From positions 124,001 through 188,000 of the forward strand of contig NZ_FMWR01000002.1 of the NCBI RefSeq assembly GCF_900103085.1: a stretch of DNA of 64,000 nucleotides. The letters run 5' to 3'. This document shows, one piece after another, positions 29,468 to 41,340 of this stretch. The DNA comes from Gilliamella mensalis. GTDB lineage: Bacteria; Pseudomonadota; Gammaproteobacteria; Enterobacterales; Orbaceae. Positions within the stretch are counted from its first letter, which is position 1. Each line of letters begins with the position of its first letter. The translations under genes and the position numbers were made by a program. The notes below the pieces were generated by a model, which saw nothing but the letters and a program-made list of their open reading frames with translations, had not been told where the DNA came from and did no database searches.

Positions 29468-31777
29468 CTATTTGCCTTTTTTAAAGGCTGCGGCAAACGC
29501 ATTACCCATCGCACTATTACCTAACAATGAACTATTATTATTTGGTTTGCTAGCATGAGTTCTATTTTTAGTCGATCGACTAACATCTTGCTTAGTTAAT
29601 GATGTTGGATCATTAAGACGCATAGTTAAAGCGATTCGTTTGCGTGGAATATCGACTTCCACTACTTTAACTTTCACTATATCACCAGCTTTTACAACTG
29701 TTCTTGGATCATCAACAAACTTATCCGACAGTGCCGAAATATGCACTAAACCATCTTGGTGAACACCTATATCCACAAAAGCACCAAAGTTGGTTACATT
29801 GGTTACTGCACCTTCCATAATCATACCAACTTTTAGATCTTCCATCGTTTCAATATCATCAGCAAATTGAGCTGTTTTAAATTCTGGCCTTGGATCTCGT
29901 CCTGGTTTGTCGAGCTCTTTAATAATATCAGTTACAGTTGGAACACCAAAATGATCATCAACATAATCAACGGCATTAAGTGATTTTAAGTAATTAGTGT
30001 CACCTAAAATATCTTTCAATGATTTATGATTTTTTTCTAAAATTCGTTCTACAACAGGATAAGCTTCAGGGTGAACGGCTGATGCATCAAGTGGATTTTT
30101 ACCATCCATAATCCTTAAAAAACCAGCACACTGTTCAAATGCTTTAGGACCTAAGCGTGACACTTTTAATAACTGCTTACGATCGGTAAATTGTCCATTT
30201 TCATTACGCCAATCAATAATATTTTGAGCAATCACTTTATTTAGTCCAGCAATACGTGCAAGTAGCATCATTGAGGCGGTATTTAAATTGACGCCAACTG
30301 CATTTACGCCATCTTCAACAACCGCATCAAGTTTTTTAGCTAACTGAGTTTGACTTACATCATGCTGATATTGACCAACACCGATTGATTTAGGATCAAT
30401 TTTAACAAGCTCTGCTAATGGATCTTGCAATCGCCTTGCAATTGATACCGCACCACGGATCGATACATCAAGATCTGGAAACTCTTGTGCTGCAAGTTCT
30501 GACGCTGAATACACTGACGCACCAGCTTCGCTCACAATAACTTTTTGACCTTTAACTTCAGGGTATTTTTTTTGAACATCAAGGTAAAAACGTTCTGTCT
30601 CGCGCGAAGCCGTACCATTACCAATTGCCACTAATTCAACTTGATATTTAATACAAAGTGCAGCGATAACCATAGCTGCTTTATCAGCCTGCCCTGTATG
30701 TGGGTAAACCGTTTCTGTCGCGACTAATTTACCTGTTGCATCAACAACTGCTATTTTTACGCCTGTCCTTAAACCAGGATCCATGCCCATAGTCACTTTC
30801 ATACCAGCTGGAGCTGCCATTAGCATATCATGCAAGTTGGCAGCAAATACATTAATCGCTTCTTCTTCGGAGCGTTCTCGTAATGTTGTCATTAATTCGG
30901 TTTCCATGTGCATTAAAATTTTAATGCGCCATGTCCAATTAATAACGGCTTTGCGCCATTTATCCCCTGGCTGATCATTAAAATGGACACCTAAATATTC
31001 AGTGATAATTTGTTCACAATAGCTTTCTTTTGGTGGCTCTTCAAATTGTGGATCGGCATTTAACGAGAGCAGTAAATAGCCTTCATTTCGCCCTCGGAAC
31101 ATCGCTAATGCACGATGAGATGGAACTTTAGAAATAAGTTCACTTTGTGTAAAATAGTCTCGGAATTTTGCACCATCTTCTTCTTTGCCACTCATCACTT
31201 GTGAAACTAAATGAGCATTATTCCAAAGATAATGACGTACTTTTGCCAGTAATGCCGCATCTTCAGCAAATCTTTCCATTAAAATATAACGCGCGCCATC
31301 TAATGCAGATTTAGTATCAGCAATGCCTTTGTCTGAATTAATATACTTTTCTGCTTCGAACTCAGGAGAAAGCATTGGATTTTGCCATAAGTCATCTGCC
31401 AATGGTTGAAGACCCGCTTCAATAGCAATTTGACCGCGAGTACGACGTTTAGGTTTATAAGGTAGATAGAGATCTTCAAGTTCAGTTTTACTGAGTGTTT
31501 GTGTGATACTTTTGCTTAATTCTGGCGTTAATTTACCTTGATCTTCAATGGACTTTAAAATCGTTTTTTTGCGATCTTCAAGTTCACGTAAATAGCTTAA
31601 TCGGCTATCAAGATTACGTAACTGCGTATCATCAAGCCCACCTGTTACCTCTTTTCGATATCGCGCAATGAATGGAACAGTGCTACCTTCGTCCAATAAT
31701 TGAATCGCAGCTAAAATTTGTTCTGGTTTTACACTGAGTTCACCAGCTATAATATGGCTAATTTGATTATTTATCAT
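29468..31777 (-). CDS. tex: Tex-type RNA-binding transcription accessory protein (YhgF)
   Basis: The 769-residue protein has the Tex layout: an N-terminal helical region with [19 protein letters not shown], an RNase H-like (YqgF) fold containing [17 protein letters not shown], a helix-hairpin-helix with VGVNLNTAS, and a C-terminal S1 domain with [22 protein letters not shown]. coli YhgF has 773 residues. It binds nucleic acid and is linked to transcription and, in some species, to toxin expression. It is divergent from greB by 44 bp, as in many gammaproteobacteria. The tail after the S1 domain is short and basic, which is typical. Confidence 0.95.
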   Translation of the reverse strand: MINNQISHIIAGELSVKPEQILAAIQLLDEGSTVPFIARYRKEVTGGLDDTQLRNLDSRLSYLRELEDRKKTILKSIEDQGKLTPELSKSITQTLSKTELEDLYLPYKPKRRTRGQIAIEAGLQPLADDLWQNPMLSPEFEAEKYINSDKGIADTKSALDGARYILMERFAEDAALLAKVRHYLWNNAHLVSQVMSGKEEDGAKFRDYFTQSELISKVPSHRALAMFRGRNEGYLLLSLNADPQFEEPPKESYCEQIITEYLGVHFNDQPGDKWRKAVINWTWRIKILMHMETELMTTLRERSEEEAINVFAANLHDMLMAAPAGMKVTMGMDPGLRTGVKIAVVDATGKLVATETVYPHTGQADKAAMVIAALCIKYQVELVAIGNGTASRETERFYLDVQKKYPEVKGQKVIVSEAGASVYSASELAAQEFPDLDVSIRGAVSIARRLQDPLAELVKIDPKSIGVGQYQHDVSQTQLAKKLDAVVEDGVNAVGVNLNTASMMLLARIAGLNKVIAQNIIDWRNENGQFTDRKQLLKVSRLGPKAFEQCAGFLRIMDGKNPLDASAVHPEAYPVVERILEKNHKSLKDILGDTNYLKSLNAVDYVDDHFGVPTVTDIIKELDKPGRDPRPEFKTAQFADDIETMEDLKVGMIMEGAVTNVTNFGAFVDIGVHQDGLVHISALSDKFVDDPRTVVKAGDIVKVKVVEVDIPRKRIALTMRLNDPTSLTKQDVSRSTKNRTHASKPNNNSSLLGNSAMGNAFAAAFKKGK

Positions 31778-31821
31778 GGTATCTCTGAATATTTTGTCAA
31801 TTAACAGAATTTATTTTCAAC

Positions 31822-32307
31822 ATGCAAAAAGCTAATTATATAACAAGATCGGGCTATTTAGCACTCGATCGCGAATTAAAATATTTATGGAAAGAAGAAA
31901 GACCAAAAGTTACCCAAGCGGTATCAGATGCTGCTGCGCTTGGCGATCGCAGTGAAAATGCCGAATACATCTATGGTAAACGAAGATTAAGAGAAATAGA
32001 TAGACGAGTTCGCTTTCTAACTAAACGATTAGAGTCACTGACAATTGTTGAGCCAGACCCAAGACAAGAGGGAAAGGTATTTTTTGGTGCATGGGTAAAA
32101 TTAGAAGATGAAAATGGAAATCTACACGTTTATCGTATTGTGGGAGCTGATGAGTTTGATCCTAAAAAAAATTGGATATCGATCAACAGCCCTGTAGCAA
32201 GAGCGCTAATAGGACATAAAGTTGATGATGAAATAGCCGTTATTATCCCAAATGGAAAAATATTTTATTATATAGTGGAGATTAGTTATACAGAATTAGT
32301 GTCTTAA
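31822..32307 (+). CDS. greB: Transcription elongation factor GreB
   Basis: GreB rescues backtracked RNA polymerase by stimulating transcript cleavage. The 161 residues include the N-terminal coiled coil with the tip acidic pair in LGDRSENAEYIYGKRRL, followed by the FKBP-like C-terminal domain (WISINSPVARALIGHKVDDE). FFGAWVKLEDE and the IYGKRRLREIDRRVRFL stretch mark GreB rather than GreA. It is divergent from tex, and the 44-bp gap must hold both start regions. Confidence 0.95.
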   Translation: MQKANYITRSGYLALDRELKYLWKEERPKVTQAVSDAAALGDRSENAEYIYGKRRLREIDRRVRFLTKRLESLTIVEPDPRQEGKVFFGAWVKLEDENGNLHVYRIVGADEFDPKKNWISINSPVARALIGHKVDDEIAVIIPNGKIFYYIVEISYTELVS

Positions 32308-32429
32308 TTTGTATATTTAATATTCAATAAACACCTATTCTTTTAAATTAACTCTGCTGTCTATTGCATATAAACCGGTTGGCATTTAGTATATAATTAT
32401 AACAATATTTATGATTTTTTTAAGATATT

Positions 32430-33533
32430 ATGATATTCGTCAATCAATTATACATCTATCCAATCAAATCGATGCAAGGCGTACCGCTTAAAAAGGCGAA
32501 AACTTCTGACGGCGGTTTTGAGTATGATCGTATTTTGATGATTACAGAACCTGATGGTACGTTTATTACAGCAAGACAATATCCTGAACTTTTAAAACTT
32601 AAAACATTGACAATAAATAATGAAGTGTATGTATTCCTTTCCTCTACAAAAACGATAAAATTTAATTTTAATGAATTTTCATTTGCCAATGAACCAACCG
32701 AAGTTTGGGGAAACCATTTTACCTCACATATTGCACCAATAAGAGTGAATCAATTTTTTAGTCAATTTTTACACAAAGATGTGCAATTACGCTGGGTTGG
32801 TAAACAGTTAACTCGTCGCACAAAACGCTATCCTGAAGCTCCTGTCAGTTTTGCTAATGGTTACCCTTATTTGTTATTGAACAAAGCTTCATTAAATTAT
32901 TTACAACATCATTGCCCCGAAAAGTTAGATATTAGGCAATTTCGCGGTAATATTATCATTCAAGGTGCACTACCTTTTGCTGAAGATGGTTGGAAGACAA
33001 TCAAAATTGGCGAGGTGATTTTTGATATTGTTAAACCTTGCGCTCGCTGTGTGCTAACAAGCATTGATGTCAATTCTACAAAACCATTAGCTAATAATGA
33101 ACCGCTGAAAACGCTACAACACTTTAGAACCGATGATCAAGGTCAAATCGATTTTGGTATAAATATGATTGCCCGCAATCATGGAACGATATCGATTCAC
33201 GACAAAGTAGAAATCTTGGAAAGACAGATAGCCAAAAACTATATTAAAACCTTTCCACCAAAAATAAAAAGTGAAACACAACATTGTGCAATCACTTTTG
33301 AAGGTAAAACCATTAAAGGCAATAATAAGCAAACTATTTTAGAACAATTGGAACAGCATAAAATAGCATTACCTTATTCTTGCCGTTCAGGTGTTTGTGG
33401 GCGTTGCTCAATTGTTTTGAAAAAGGGAGAAATAAGCTCGTTAACTCAGTCAGCTATAAAACATAATCATCGAATTTTAGCCTGTAGCTGTGTTCCTAAA
33501 GGAGATATTACAATTGAATTAATTAAGAAATAG
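32430..33533 (+). CDS. ycbX: YcbX: MOSC-domain protein with C-terminal 2Fe-2S ferredoxin domain
   Basis: The 367 residues start with the MOSC N-terminal barrel (YIYPIKSMQGVPLKKA), followed by the MOSC domain, in which the KPCARCVLTSID cysteine should bind the molybdenum cofactor, and a plant-type ferredoxin from about 285. The ferredoxin has CRSGVCGRC and a fourth cysteine in ILACSCVPKG. E. coli YcbX (369) detoxifies N-hydroxylated base analogues such as 6-hydroxylaminopurine. It is convergent with zapC and the coding ends overlap by 11 bp. The same convergent pair exists in E. coli. Confidence 0.94.
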   Translation: MIFVNQLYIYPIKSMQGVPLKKAKTSDGGFEYDRILMITEPDGTFITARQYPELLKLKTLTINNEVYVFLSSTKTIKFNFNEFSFANEPTEVWGNHFTSHIAPIRVNQFFSQFLHKDVQLRWVGKQLTRRTKRYPEAPVSFANGYPYLLLNKASLNYLQHHCPEKLDIRQFRGNIIIQGALPFAEDGWKTIKIGEVIFDIVKPCARCVLTSIDVNSTKPLANNEPLKTLQHFRTDDQGQIDFGINMIARNHGTISIHDKVEILERQIAKNYIKTFPPKIKSETQHCAITFEGKTIKGNNKQTILEQLEQHKIALPYSCRSGVCGRCSIVLKKGEISSLTQSAIKHNHRILACSCVPKGDITIELIKK

Positions 33534-34095
33534 CTTTGAATTCAAAATTATCTAACATTGGCATTTGTTCTGTTAATTTTTTCTCTACTGGCTTTAATCT
33601 ATCATTCATCACCTTAATTGCTTCAGAAAACATAAACGTTTTGCTCATAGCAACAAAAGTAGGTTGCGCAATAATACAAAGCGAAGCATTTTTACCCGCT
33701 TCAACAACCATTAAACAAACCTTTTGGCTATTTTTTTGCAAAATCACTTCAACAATATCGGCTACTTTAGGTGTGTATAACATTGGTTGTTGTGAAAAAT
33801 ACCAGCTTTTGGGCATCTGAGGTTTTAAAAAATTAGACGCTACAATAGCATTAATTGATAATTCAATTTTTTGTGATTCTGTCAAATTAAGCCATTGACA
33901 ACTATTATAAAATTGATAATAAGATGTCGCATCACTAACAGAAAATGAAAACTCACCAAAAACATCAGGAATTAACATTTTACTTTGATAGCAAGAACGG
34001 AATAACATTTCAGATGAAACTTCAAGCATTAAGCTATCGTATTTTCTGTCAAAATACCAACGCCAACAATCAGTTGGTCGAAAAGCCATTTTCAT
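33523..34095 (-). CDS. zapC: Cell division protein ZapC
   Basis: ZapC binds FtsZ and promotes bundling of the Z-ring. DCWRWYFDRKYDSLMLE, EMLFRSCY, FLKPQMPKSWYF and IKVMNDRLKP match E. coli ZapC (180 residues) along its length. ATG at 34095 is preferred because AAGGA lies at the right distance and the family N-terminus follows shortly (MKMAFRP). This gives 190 residues. An upstream in-frame start at 34137 would add 14 unconserved residues. The C-terminus overlaps the end of ycbX by 11 bp. Confidence 0.9.
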   Translation of the reverse strand: MKMAFRPTDCWRWYFDRKYDSLMLEVSSEMLFRSCYQSKMLIPDVFGEFSFSVSDATSYYQFYNSCQWLNLTESQKIELSINAIVASNFLKPQMPKSWYFSQQPMLYTPKVADIVEVILQKNSQKVCLMVVEAGKNASLCIIAQPTFVAMSKTFMFSEAIKVMNDRLKPVEKKLTEQMPMLDNFEFKAIS

Positions 34096-34341
34096 TGATA
34101 TGTTATCCTTGTCAATTAAATTAAATTTAGTCAACAAGATAACATAACTAAGTTAAAAAATAAATATAAAGTTAAAATAAAAATAGTTTAATTATATAAT
34201 TTTTAAATAGTTTAAAGTTTAAGCAAAAGGATTAGAACTATCTAAGTATAATCTAATTTACATCGATTTAGATAAATTGGACACGAATTTATACTAAAAC
34301 AGACATTTTCCTTAAATTTTTTTACAAAAAATTTTAAACAT

Positions 34342-34364
34342 AAAAAAGGTGCTTTTCAGCACCT
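34342..34364 (-). terminator. Intrinsic terminator of ilvC
   Basis: On the minus strand AGGTGCT, loop GAAA and AGCACCT are followed by a run of T. The stem is at 34347-34353 and 34358-34364, starting 24 bp past the ilvC stop. A GAAA tetraloop gives a stable hairpin. Confidence 0.92.
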
Positions 34365-34387
34365 ATTTATTTCATTATAAGTAATAG

Positions 34388-35866
34388 TTAGCTTGCCACA
34401 TTAATACGTTTCATATCCGTCATATAACTACGTAGTTTGCGACCAATTATCTCTATTGGATGATTACGAATTTCTTCATTCACATCGCGTAATTGTGCAT
34501 TATCCACGCTATCTTCAGGGATCGCTTTACCAATATCGCCTGATTGTAACATTGGCATAAATTTTTCTTTTAATAATGGGACTGCAGCATTGGCAAATAG
34601 ATAGTTACCATATTCAGCCGTATCAGAAATGACTACATTCATTTCATATAGACGTTTACGTGCAATGGTATTTGCAATAAGAGGCAATTCATGTAATGAT
34701 TCATAATAAGCTGATTCAGGTAAAATGCCAGATTCAAGCATTGTTTCGAACGCAAGCTCTACGCCAGCTTTAACCATCGCAATCATCACTACCCCTTGTT
34801 CAAAATAAGCTTGTTCATCAATTTTACCTTGATATTCTGCGGCTTTTTCAAATGCGGTTTCGCCGGTTTCTTTACGCCATTTTAGTAGGTTAACATCATT
34901 ATTTGCCCAATCTTTCATCATGGTTGATGAAAACTCTCCGGATATAATATCATCCATATGTTTACGATAAAGATCAGTCATGATCTCTTTCAATTCTTTT
35001 GCTAAAGCATTAGCTCTTAATTTAGCTGGATTTGATAATCGATCCATCATTAAGGTAATTCCGCCTTGTTTCAACGCTTCAGTGATTGTTTCCCAACCAA
35101 ATTGGAGTAATTTACACGCATAAGCAGGATCAACACCATCAGCAACCAGTTTATCAAAACAAAGTAACGATCCAGTTTGTAACATACCACAAAGAATTGT
35201 TTGTTCACCCATTAAATCTGACTTAACTTCTGCAACAAATGAAGATTGTAAAACACCTGCACGATGTCCACCTGTTGCTGCAGCCCATGCTTTAGCGATT
35301 GCTAAACCCTCACCTTTCGGATCGTTTTCTGGATGAACGGCGATCAGGGTCGGTACACCAAAGCCACGTTTATACTCTTCACGCACTTCAGTCCCTGGGC
35401 ATTTTGGTGCTACCATAACAACGGTAATATCAGAACGGATCTTTTCGCCTACTTCAACAATATTAAAACCATGTGAATAGCCAAGTGCTGCGCCTTGTTT
35501 CATTAGTGGTTGGATTGCTTGCACAACAGCAGAATGTTGCTTGTCAGGCGTTAAGTTAATCACAAGATCAGCAGTTGGAATTAATTCTTCATAACTTCCT
35601 ACTTTAAAACCATTTTCAGTTGCCTTTTTCCATGATGGACGTTTTTCAGCAATCGCTTCTTTACGTAATGCATAAGATATATCTAAACCTGAATCACGCA
35701 TATTAAGACCTTGGTTAAGACCTTGTGCTCCACAACCTACAATTACAATTTTTTTACCTTTTAAAAAATTAGCTTCTGATGCAAATTCATCACGCGCCAT
35801 AAAACGGCATTGACCTAGTTGTTCTAATTTTTCACGTAAATTTAGTGTATTAAAATAGTTTGACAT
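34388..35866 (-). CDS. ilvC: Ketol-acid reductoisomerase IlvC, long (class II) form
   Basis: Second step of valine, leucine and isoleucine synthesis: NADPH-dependent isomeroreduction of acetolactate. The 492 residues are the long enterobacterial type with a duplicated C-terminal domain. [18 protein letters not shown] is the nucleotide-binding start, [16 protein letters not shown] the cofactor-specificity loop, and [20 protein letters not shown] a conserved active-site block. ATG at 35866 has GGAGAGAA before it and matches the family start [12 protein letters not shown] start 12 bp earlier is less likely. It stands alone, without ilvY or other ilv genes. Confidence 0.96.
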   Translation of the reverse strand: MSNYFNTLNLREKLEQLGQCRFMARDEFASEANFLKGKKIVIVGCGAQGLNQGLNMRDSGLDISYALRKEAIAEKRPSWKKATENGFKVGSYEELIPTADLVINLTPDKQHSAVVQAIQPLMKQGAALGYSHGFNIVEVGEKIRSDITVVMVAPKCPGTEVREEYKRGFGVPTLIAVHPENDPKGEGLAIAKAWAAATGGHRAGVLQSSFVAEVKSDLMGEQTILCGMLQTGSLLCFDKLVADGVDPAYACKLLQFGWETITEALKQGGITLMMDRLSNPAKLRANALAKELKEIMTDLYRKHMDDIISGEFSSTMMKDWANNDVNLLKWRKETGETAFEKAAEYQGKIDEQAYFEQGVVMIAMVKAGVELAFETMLESGILPESAYYESLHELPLIANTIARKRLYEMNVVISDTAEYGNYLFANAAVPLLKEKFMPMLQSGDIGKAIPEDSVDNAQLRDVNEEIRNHPIEIIGRKLRSYMTDMKRINVAS

Positions 35867-36038
35867 TATTCTCTCCAAAGTTGAATTATTCTTAATCGAC
35901 TATCAACCACTATATAGTACTTTTTATATTGCTAAAATTGATATATTTAAAACACAATATTGCATAAATTGCAATATACTTGCTAAGTTAAGTACTTTCT
36001 TTTAATCTAAGCCACCCTCAATTCACCAATCAATCAAT

Positions 36039-36275
36039 ATGGATGCTCGATATAAGCAAGCTAATAAAGAAGCTATACTTTCATTATTGTTAACTTTTAT
36101 TTATCTTCTTGGATGGATTATTTGTGCTTACTGCGTTAGCGATAATTCAGGATTTTTAGGTCTTCCATTGTGGTTTGAACTATCTTGCATTATGGTACCT
36201 GTCGGTTTTGTATTACTTTGCTGGATGGTTGTAAAATTTCAATTCAAAAATATTTCATTAGAACAAACTAAGTGA
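36039..36275 (+). CDS. yhdT: YhdT family small membrane protein
   Basis: The 78 residues contain two membrane segments (about 14-32 and 48-68) and resemble E. coli YhdT (MDxRxxQAxKEA at the start, GFLGLPLWFELSCI, then VKFQFKNISLEQ). Its function is unknown. It is always seen ahead of panF, and here it ends 7 bp before it, so the two are likely translated together. The promoter must lie in the 172-bp divergent gap with ilvC. Confidence 0.9.
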   Translation: MDARYKQANKEAILSLLLTFIYLLGWIICAYCVSDNSGFLGLPLWFELSCIMVPVGFVLLCWMVVKFQFKNISLEQTK

Positions 36276-36282
36276 TAAAACA

Positions 36283-37734
36283 ATGCATTTGGATATTATT
36301 ATACCGCTTGTCATCTATCTTATTTTCGTGTTTGCGTTATCAATTTATGCTTATATTAAACGCAAGAAAGTAAATCAATTTACTGATTACTTTATTGGTA
36401 ATCGAACTATGGGTGGATTTTTACTCGCCATGACACTAGCTGCAACATATATTAGTGCAAGTTCATTTATTGGCGGTCCAGGTGCTGCCTATAAATTTGG
36501 TCTTGGTTGGGTATTATTGTCGATGATCCAAGTACCAACAGTATTACTTTCACTTGGTATTTTAGGCAAAAAATTTGCTATTTTAGCGCGCAAATATGAT
36601 GCAATAACTTTAAGTGATATGCTTTATGCACACTATAAAAGTAAAGCAATAGTTTGGCTTGCTAGTATTGCATTAGTTATTGCTTTTATTGGTGCTATGA
36701 CGGTACAGTTTGTTGGTGGTGCACGATTGTTGGAATCATCGGTTGGTATTTCTTATGATATCGGATTATTAATTTTTGGTATTGGTACCGTCATCTATAC
36801 TGCTTTTGGAGGCTTTAGAGCGAGTATTTTAAATGATGCCTTCCAAGGTCTAGTAATGATAATTGGAGCCATCTTACTATTAACAGCGATTATCTATGCA
36901 GGTGGAGGTATAACAGCAATTATTCACCGATTGAATGAAATCGACCCTGCACTACTAACACCACAAGGTCCTAGCAATTTCATGGACTTTCCGTTTATGG
37001 CGTCATTTTGGGTTTTAGTCTGTTTTGCCGTAGTTGGTTTACCTCATACAGCGGTTCGTTGCATGGCGTACAAAGACAGTAAAGCTGTACATCAAGGTAT
37101 TATTATTGGTACGATTGTTGTCACAATTATTATGTTAACCATGCACCTATCTGGCGCGCTTGGTAGAGCAATTATTAGTGATTTAACAGTTCCGGATCAA
37201 ATTGTTCCTACCTTAATAATTAACATCATGCCACCATTAGCAGCAGGTATCTTTCTAGCTGCTCCGCTTGCCGCAATTATGTCAACAATTAATGCCCAGC
37301 TATTACAAGTTTCATCAGTGATTATTAAAGACCTATTTTTAAGCATGAAACATAACAAAATCTATAGCGATAAAATGTTAACGCGCATATCTGTTCTTAT
37401 TACCTTTATTTTTGGCGGATTACTTATTTTGGCGGCTTGGAATCCACCAGATATGATTATATGGTTAAATTTACTTGCATTTGGCGGGCTTGAAGCTGTA
37501 TTTTTATGGCCATTAGTACTTGGGCTTTATTGGAAAAAAGCCAATTCAACAGGCGCTTTATGTTCTATGCTTACTGGTGCAATGAGTTATATTTTATTAG
37601 CCGCTTACAATATAAAGCTTTATGCTTTTCATCCGATTATCCCATCCTTAATTATTGGATTGGTGGTGTTTATTATTGCCAATATGTTTGGTAACACAGG
37701 AAAAAATTATGCCTTGGATTCAACTCAGAATTAA
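36283..37734 (+). CDS. panF: Sodium/pantothenate symporter PanF
   Basis: A sodium:solute symporter of 483 residues, the same length as E. coli PanF. It begins [20 protein letters not shown], and [39 protein letters not shown] and FTAF-like [14 protein letters not shown] blocks are typical of the SSS family, with about 12-13 helices. It imports pantothenate for coenzyme A synthesis. It lies between yhdT and prmA, and its 3' end overlaps prmA by 26 bp. Confidence 0.95.
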   Translation: MHLDIIIPLVIYLIFVFALSIYAYIKRKKVNQFTDYFIGNRTMGGFLLAMTLAATYISASSFIGGPGAAYKFGLGWVLLSMIQVPTVLLSLGILGKKFAILARKYDAITLSDMLYAHYKSKAIVWLASIALVIAFIGAMTVQFVGGARLLESSVGISYDIGLLIFGIGTVIYTAFGGFRASILNDAFQGLVMIIGAILLLTAIIYAGGGITAIIHRLNEIDPALLTPQGPSNFMDFPFMASFWVLVCFAVVGLPHTAVRCMAYKDSKAVHQGIIIGTIVVTIIMLTMHLSGALGRAIISDLTVPDQIVPTLIINIMPPLAAGIFLAAPLAAIMSTINAQLLQVSSVIIKDLFLSMKHNKIYSDKMLTRISVLITFIFGGLLILAAWNPPDMIIWLNLLAFGGLEAVFLWPLVLGLYWKKANSTGALCSMLTGAMSYILLAAYNIKLYAFHPIIPSLIIGLVVFIIANMFGNTGKNYALDSTQN

Positions 37735-38575
37735 TACAACTAACGATCTTGCCGAAAAAATTAGCGAACAATTAGAAGAGTCAGGAGCAGCATCAGTCAC
37801 GTTTCAAGACACTTATGATAATCCTGTTTTTGAACCATTACCGGGCGAAACTAAACTTTGGGGTAATACCGATGTAATTGGTCTGTATGATGCTCAAACA
37901 GATATCGATGAATTAAAGGCAATATTAAATCTTGCTCAATATTCTTATAAGATTGAACAATTAGAAGATAAAGACTGGGAACGTGAATGGATGGATAACT
38001 TTCATCCAATGCAATTTGGTAAGCGACTTTGGATATGTCCAAGCTGGCGTAGCGTGCCGGATGCTAACGCAGTCAATGTTATGTTAGATCCCGGTTTAGC
38101 TTTTGGCACAGGTACTCATCCTACTACTGCATTATGCTTAACTTGGCTGGATAGTCTAGATCTGAAAGATAAATTAGTGATTGATTACGGTTGTGGGTCT
38201 GGTATTTTGGCAATTGCAGCACTTAAATTAGGTGCAAAACGAGTAATTGGTATTGATATCGATCCTCAAGCCATTCAAGCTAGTCGTGACAATGCTCAGC
38301 GTAATGATGTCAGCGAAAAGTTAGAACTTTATTTATCAGAAGATATCCCTGATAATTTACAAGCAGATATCCTTGTTGCCAATATTTTAGCCGGTCCATT
38401 AAAAGAACTTGAACCGCATATAAGCAAATTAGTAAAACCGCAAGGTAAGCTAGGATTATCGGGTATTTTGGCAAATCAATCACCAAGTGTTTGCATGGCT
38501 TATAAACCTCATTTTACATTAGATCCTGTTGTTGAACAGGAAGAGTGGTGTCGTATCACTGGTAAAAAAAATTAA
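37709..38575 (+). CDS. prmA: Ribosomal protein L11 methyltransferase PrmA
   Basis: Trimethylates ribosomal protein L11 using S-adenosylmethionine. ATG at 37709 gives 288 residues (E. coli 293) starting [10 protein letters not shown], which is the family start; an ATG at 37655 would only add panF-overlapping residues. The N-terminal substrate domain ends near residue 90, then [33 protein letters not shown] and VANILAGPL are the catalytic SAM-binding motifs. It is coupled to panF by a 26-bp overlap and followed by dusB, the usual enterobacterial order. Confidence 0.95.
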   Translation: MPWIQLRINTTNDLAEKISEQLEESGAASVTFQDTYDNPVFEPLPGETKLWGNTDVIGLYDAQTDIDELKAILNLAQYSYKIEQLEDKDWEREWMDNFHPMQFGKRLWICPSWRSVPDANAVNVMLDPGLAFGTGTHPTTALCLTWLDSLDLKDKLVIDYGCGSGILAIAALKLGAKRVIGIDIDPQAIQASRDNAQRNDVSEKLELYLSEDIPDNLQADILVANILAGPLKELEPHISKLVKPQGKLGLSGILANQSPSVCMAYKPHFTLDPVVEQEEWCRITGKKN

Positions 38576-38611
38576 AAAAATAACGTTACCCCCTTTTAAG
38601 TTAGAGAAAAA

Positions 38612-39619
38612 ATGCGTAATATAGCCGCCCTTAATTTGCTTAGCATTGGTGAAATTAAATTAAAAAATAATTTAATTGCAGCACCAATGGCTGGAATCAG
38701 CGATAAACCATTTCGTAATTTGTGCTACCAGTTTGGTGCTGGTATGACAGTTTCAGAAATGTTTTTAGCAAATTCGGATGTTTGGCATACCGATAAATCA
38801 GCTTTGCGGATGATTGCAAGCGATGACATTGGTGTTCGTGCAGTACAGATTGTTGGTTCTGATCCCGATGAAATGGCAAGAGCTGCAGAGTTTAACGTCA
38901 AACATGGCGCTCAATTGATTGATATCAATATGGGATGCCCAGCTAAAAAGGTCAATAAAAAATTGGCAGGATCTGCTTTAATGCAGTATCCAGAACTTAT
39001 TAAAAAAATTTTGCAGAAAGTTGTCGGAGCAGTTGATGTTCCGGTAACATTAAAAACGCGGACTGGATGGAATAAAGATCATAGAAATTGCATAGAAATC
39101 GCACAAATTGCACAGGACTGTGGCATAAAGGCAATTACTATTCATGGACGAACACGTGCTTGCTTATTCAATGGTGTGGCTGAATATGATTCTATTAAGG
39201 CAGTTAAAGAAAACGTTACGATTCCTGTAATTGCCAATGGGGATATTTGTACACCTGAACAGGCAAAAGATGTTTTTCAATATACGCAAGCTGATGCTAT
39301 AATGATCGGCCGAGCGGCACAGGGGCGACCTTGGATATTTGAAGAAATTGCATTCTATTTAACACATGGACAGTTAAAAAATAATAAAACTATTGATGAG
39401 GTAGAACAAGTTGTATTGTCACATCTTGATGAGCTTTATCAATTTTATGGAGAATACAAAGGATTAAGGATTGCCAGAAAGCATGTAAATTGGTACACCA
39501 AGAATTATGCTGACAGCGATCAATTCAGGCGCTTATTTAGTGTACTTAGCAATACAAGTGAGCAAGTAAACACTCTAAAAGCATTTTTTAGTCAAATTAG
39601 AAACAACCCAAAGAGTTAA
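38612..39619 (+). CDS. dusB: tRNA-dihydrouridine synthase B
   Basis: Reduces uridine at position 17 of tRNA using FMN. The 335 residues start about 14 residues earlier than E. coli DusB (321), at [27 protein letters not shown] (FMN binding), the catalytic cysteine in [32 protein letters not shown] and [13 protein letters not shown] are present. It is the first half of the dusB-fis operon; fis follows after 7 bp. In E. coli this promoter is growth-rate controlled, and that is probably true here although no site was identified. Confidence 0.95.
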   Translation: MRNIAALNLLSIGEIKLKNNLIAAPMAGISDKPFRNLCYQFGAGMTVSEMFLANSDVWHTDKSALRMIASDDIGVRAVQIVGSDPDEMARAAEFNVKHGAQLIDINMGCPAKKVNKKLAGSALMQYPELIKKILQKVVGAVDVPVTLKTRTGWNKDHRNCIEIAQIAQDCGIKAITIHGRTRACLFNGVAEYDSIKAVKENVTIPVIANGDICTPEQAKDVFQYTQADAIMIGRAAQGRPWIFEEIAFYLTHGQLKNNKTIDEVEQVVLSHLDELYQFYGEYKGLRIARKHVNWYTKNYADSDQFRRLFSVLSNTSEQVNTLKAFFSQIRNNPKS

Positions 39620-39626
39620 GAATACT

Positions 39627-39923
39627 ATGTCAGAACAACGCGTTACAGCTGCAGCACTTAAATTTACAACTGTAAATTCTCAAGACCAAATAACACAAAA
39701 GCCATTGCGAGATTCAGTAAAGCAAGCTTTAAAAAACTATTTATCGCAATTAAATGGTGAAGATCCTACTGATCTATATGAATTAGTGTTAGCTGAAGTT
39801 GAACATCCATTCCTTGATATGGTTATGCAATATACACGAGGCAATCAAACTCGAGCTGCCAATATGCTTGGTATTAACCGCGGTACACTTCGCAAAAAAT
39901 TAAAACAGTATGGAATGAGTTAA
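39627..39923 (+). CDS. fis: DNA-bending nucleoid protein Fis
   Basis: Fis is a 98-residue dimeric protein that bends DNA and activates rRNA and tRNA promoters in fast growth. The length matches E. coli exactly. The N-terminal beta hairpin is followed by [20 protein letters not shown] and the helix-turn-helix [28 protein letters not shown], given here in two pieces by position (about 71-98). It is co-transcribed with dusB and ends at a strong terminator. Confidence 0.97.
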   Translation: MSEQRVTAAALKFTTVNSQDQITQKPLRDSVKQALKNYLSQLNGEDPTDLYELVLAEVEHPFLDMVMQYTRGNQTRAANMLGINRGTLRKKLKQYGMS

Positions 39924-39954
39924 TCATCGATTATTTTACATTTTATAATATGAC

Positions 39955-39985
39955 AAAAAAGCGCCTTCATTTAAGGCGCTTTTTT
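39955..39985 (+). terminator. Intrinsic terminator of dusB-fis
   Basis: AAAAAAGCGCCTT (39955-39967) pairs with AAGGCGCTTTTTT (39973-39985) around a 5-nt loop and supplies its own T-run. It lies 32 bp after the fis stop. Confidence 0.93.
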
Positions 39986-40108
39986 GCTGATAAATAAAAA
40001 ATTTGATAGAATCAATCGGCGAAAATGAATAAACATATTGATAATGAATTTCAACTAAAAGTTTGCTAAAATACGACGAATTTTAAATTATATTATCTGG
40101 AGAATTTT

Positions 40109-40852
40109 ATGGCAGGTCATAGTAAATGGGCCAATACGAAACACCGCAAAGCTGCTCAAGATGCAAAACGCGGTAAAATCTTTACCAAAATTATTCGTGA
40201 GCTAGTAACAGCAGCAAAATTAGGTGGTGGCGATCCAGCGTCAAATCCTAGATTACGTGCAGCAATGGATAAAGCGTTATCTAATAATATGACTCGCGAT
40301 ACCATGAATCGAGCTGTTGCTCGTGGTGTAGGGGGTGAAGATGATAGCAATATGGAAACGATCATTTATGAAGGCTATGGGCCTGCGGGTACTGCTGTCA
40401 TGGTCGAATGTCTAAGTGATAATCGCAATCGTACTGTATCTGAAGTACGCCATGCATTTACTAAGACGGGTGGTAACTTAGGCACTGATGGTTCAGTTTC
40501 ATATTTATTCACCAAAAAAGGGGTTATTTCGTACCCGATTGGCACTGATGAAGATCTAGTTATGGATGCTGCGCTTGAAGCAGGAGCGGATGATGTTGTG
40601 ACTTATGATGATGGTGCAATTGATGTATTTACTACTCCCGAATCATTTGGCGAAGTAAAAGATGCGCTTGATGCAGCCGGTTTAGTTGCTGAAGCGGCTG
40701 AAGTATCAATGATTCCAGCGACTAAAGTCGATCTTGATATTGAATCAGCACCAAAATTACTACGCTTAATTGATATGCTTGAAGATTGTGATGATGTTCA
40801 AGAAGTTTATCATAATGGTGAAGTTTCTGACGAGGTTGCAGCTACTCTCTAA
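40109..40852 (+). CDS. yebC: YebC/TACO1 family DNA-binding regulator
   Basis: The 247 residues begin [20 protein letters not shown], the invariant family start, and contain [20 protein letters not shown] and the [12 protein letters not shown] motif. YebC proteins help translation of difficult proline stretches and have been described as transcription regulators; either role may apply. The ribosome binding site is GGAGAA. The stop codon TAA overlaps the ruvC ATG by one base, as expected for the yebC-ruvC pair. Confidence 0.95.
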   Translation: MAGHSKWANTKHRKAAQDAKRGKIFTKIIRELVTAAKLGGGDPASNPRLRAAMDKALSNNMTRDTMNRAVARGVGGEDDSNMETIIYEGYGPAGTAVMVECLSDNRNRTVSEVRHAFTKTGGNLGTDGSVSYLFTKKGVISYPIGTDEDLVMDAALEAGADDVVTYDDGAIDVFTTPESFGEVKDALDAAGLVAEAAEVSMIPATKVDLDIESAPKLLRLIDMLEDCDDVQEVYHNGEVSDEVAATL

Positions 40853-41340
40853 TGGCCATTATTCTTGGTATCGATCCTGGTTCTCGTTTGACGGGTTACG
40901 GCGTAATCCATCAAACGGGGCGTCAGCTTACCTATCTGGGAAGTGGATGCATCCGTACTGCTGTTGATGATTTGCCTACCCGTTTAAAACGCGTATATGC
41001 TGGTGTCAGTGAGATTATTTTACAATTCCAACCTGATATGTTTGCTATTGAGCAAGTTTTTATGGCTCGTAATGCCGACTCGGCATTAAAGTTAGGTCAA
41101 GCAAGAGGAGCGGCAATCGTGGCAGCAGTCAATAATAATCTACCTGTTTTTGAATATGCTGCCCGTTTAGTTAAGCAAAGTATAGTCGGAACTGGCGCTG
41201 CTGATAAAAAACAAGTACAACACATGGTAAAACTATTATTAAAATTACCAGCTAGTCCACAGGCTGATGCTGCTGATGCTTTAGCCATTGCGATAACCCA
41301 TGCTCATATAAGTCAACATTCCATACAATCCCATAAGTAA
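40852..41340 (+). CDS. ruvC: Holliday junction resolvase RuvC
   Basis: Cuts four-way junctions at the end of homologous recombination. The 162 residues keep the catalytic acids: [14 protein letters not shown] (Asp near residue 7), [15 protein letters not shown] (Glu near 66) and [16 protein letters not shown] (two Asp near 137-141). E. coli RuvC has 173 residues. The start overlaps yebC by one base. ruvA and ruvB, which follow in E. coli and make the motor, are not downstream in this window. Confidence 0.95.
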   Translation: MAIILGIDPGSRLTGYGVIHQTGRQLTYLGSGCIRTAVDDLPTRLKRVYAGVSEIILQFQPDMFAIEQVFMARNADSALKLGQARGAAIVAAVNNNLPVFEYAARLVKQSIVGTGAADKKQVQHMVKLLLKLPASPQADAADALAIAITHAHISQHSIQSHK

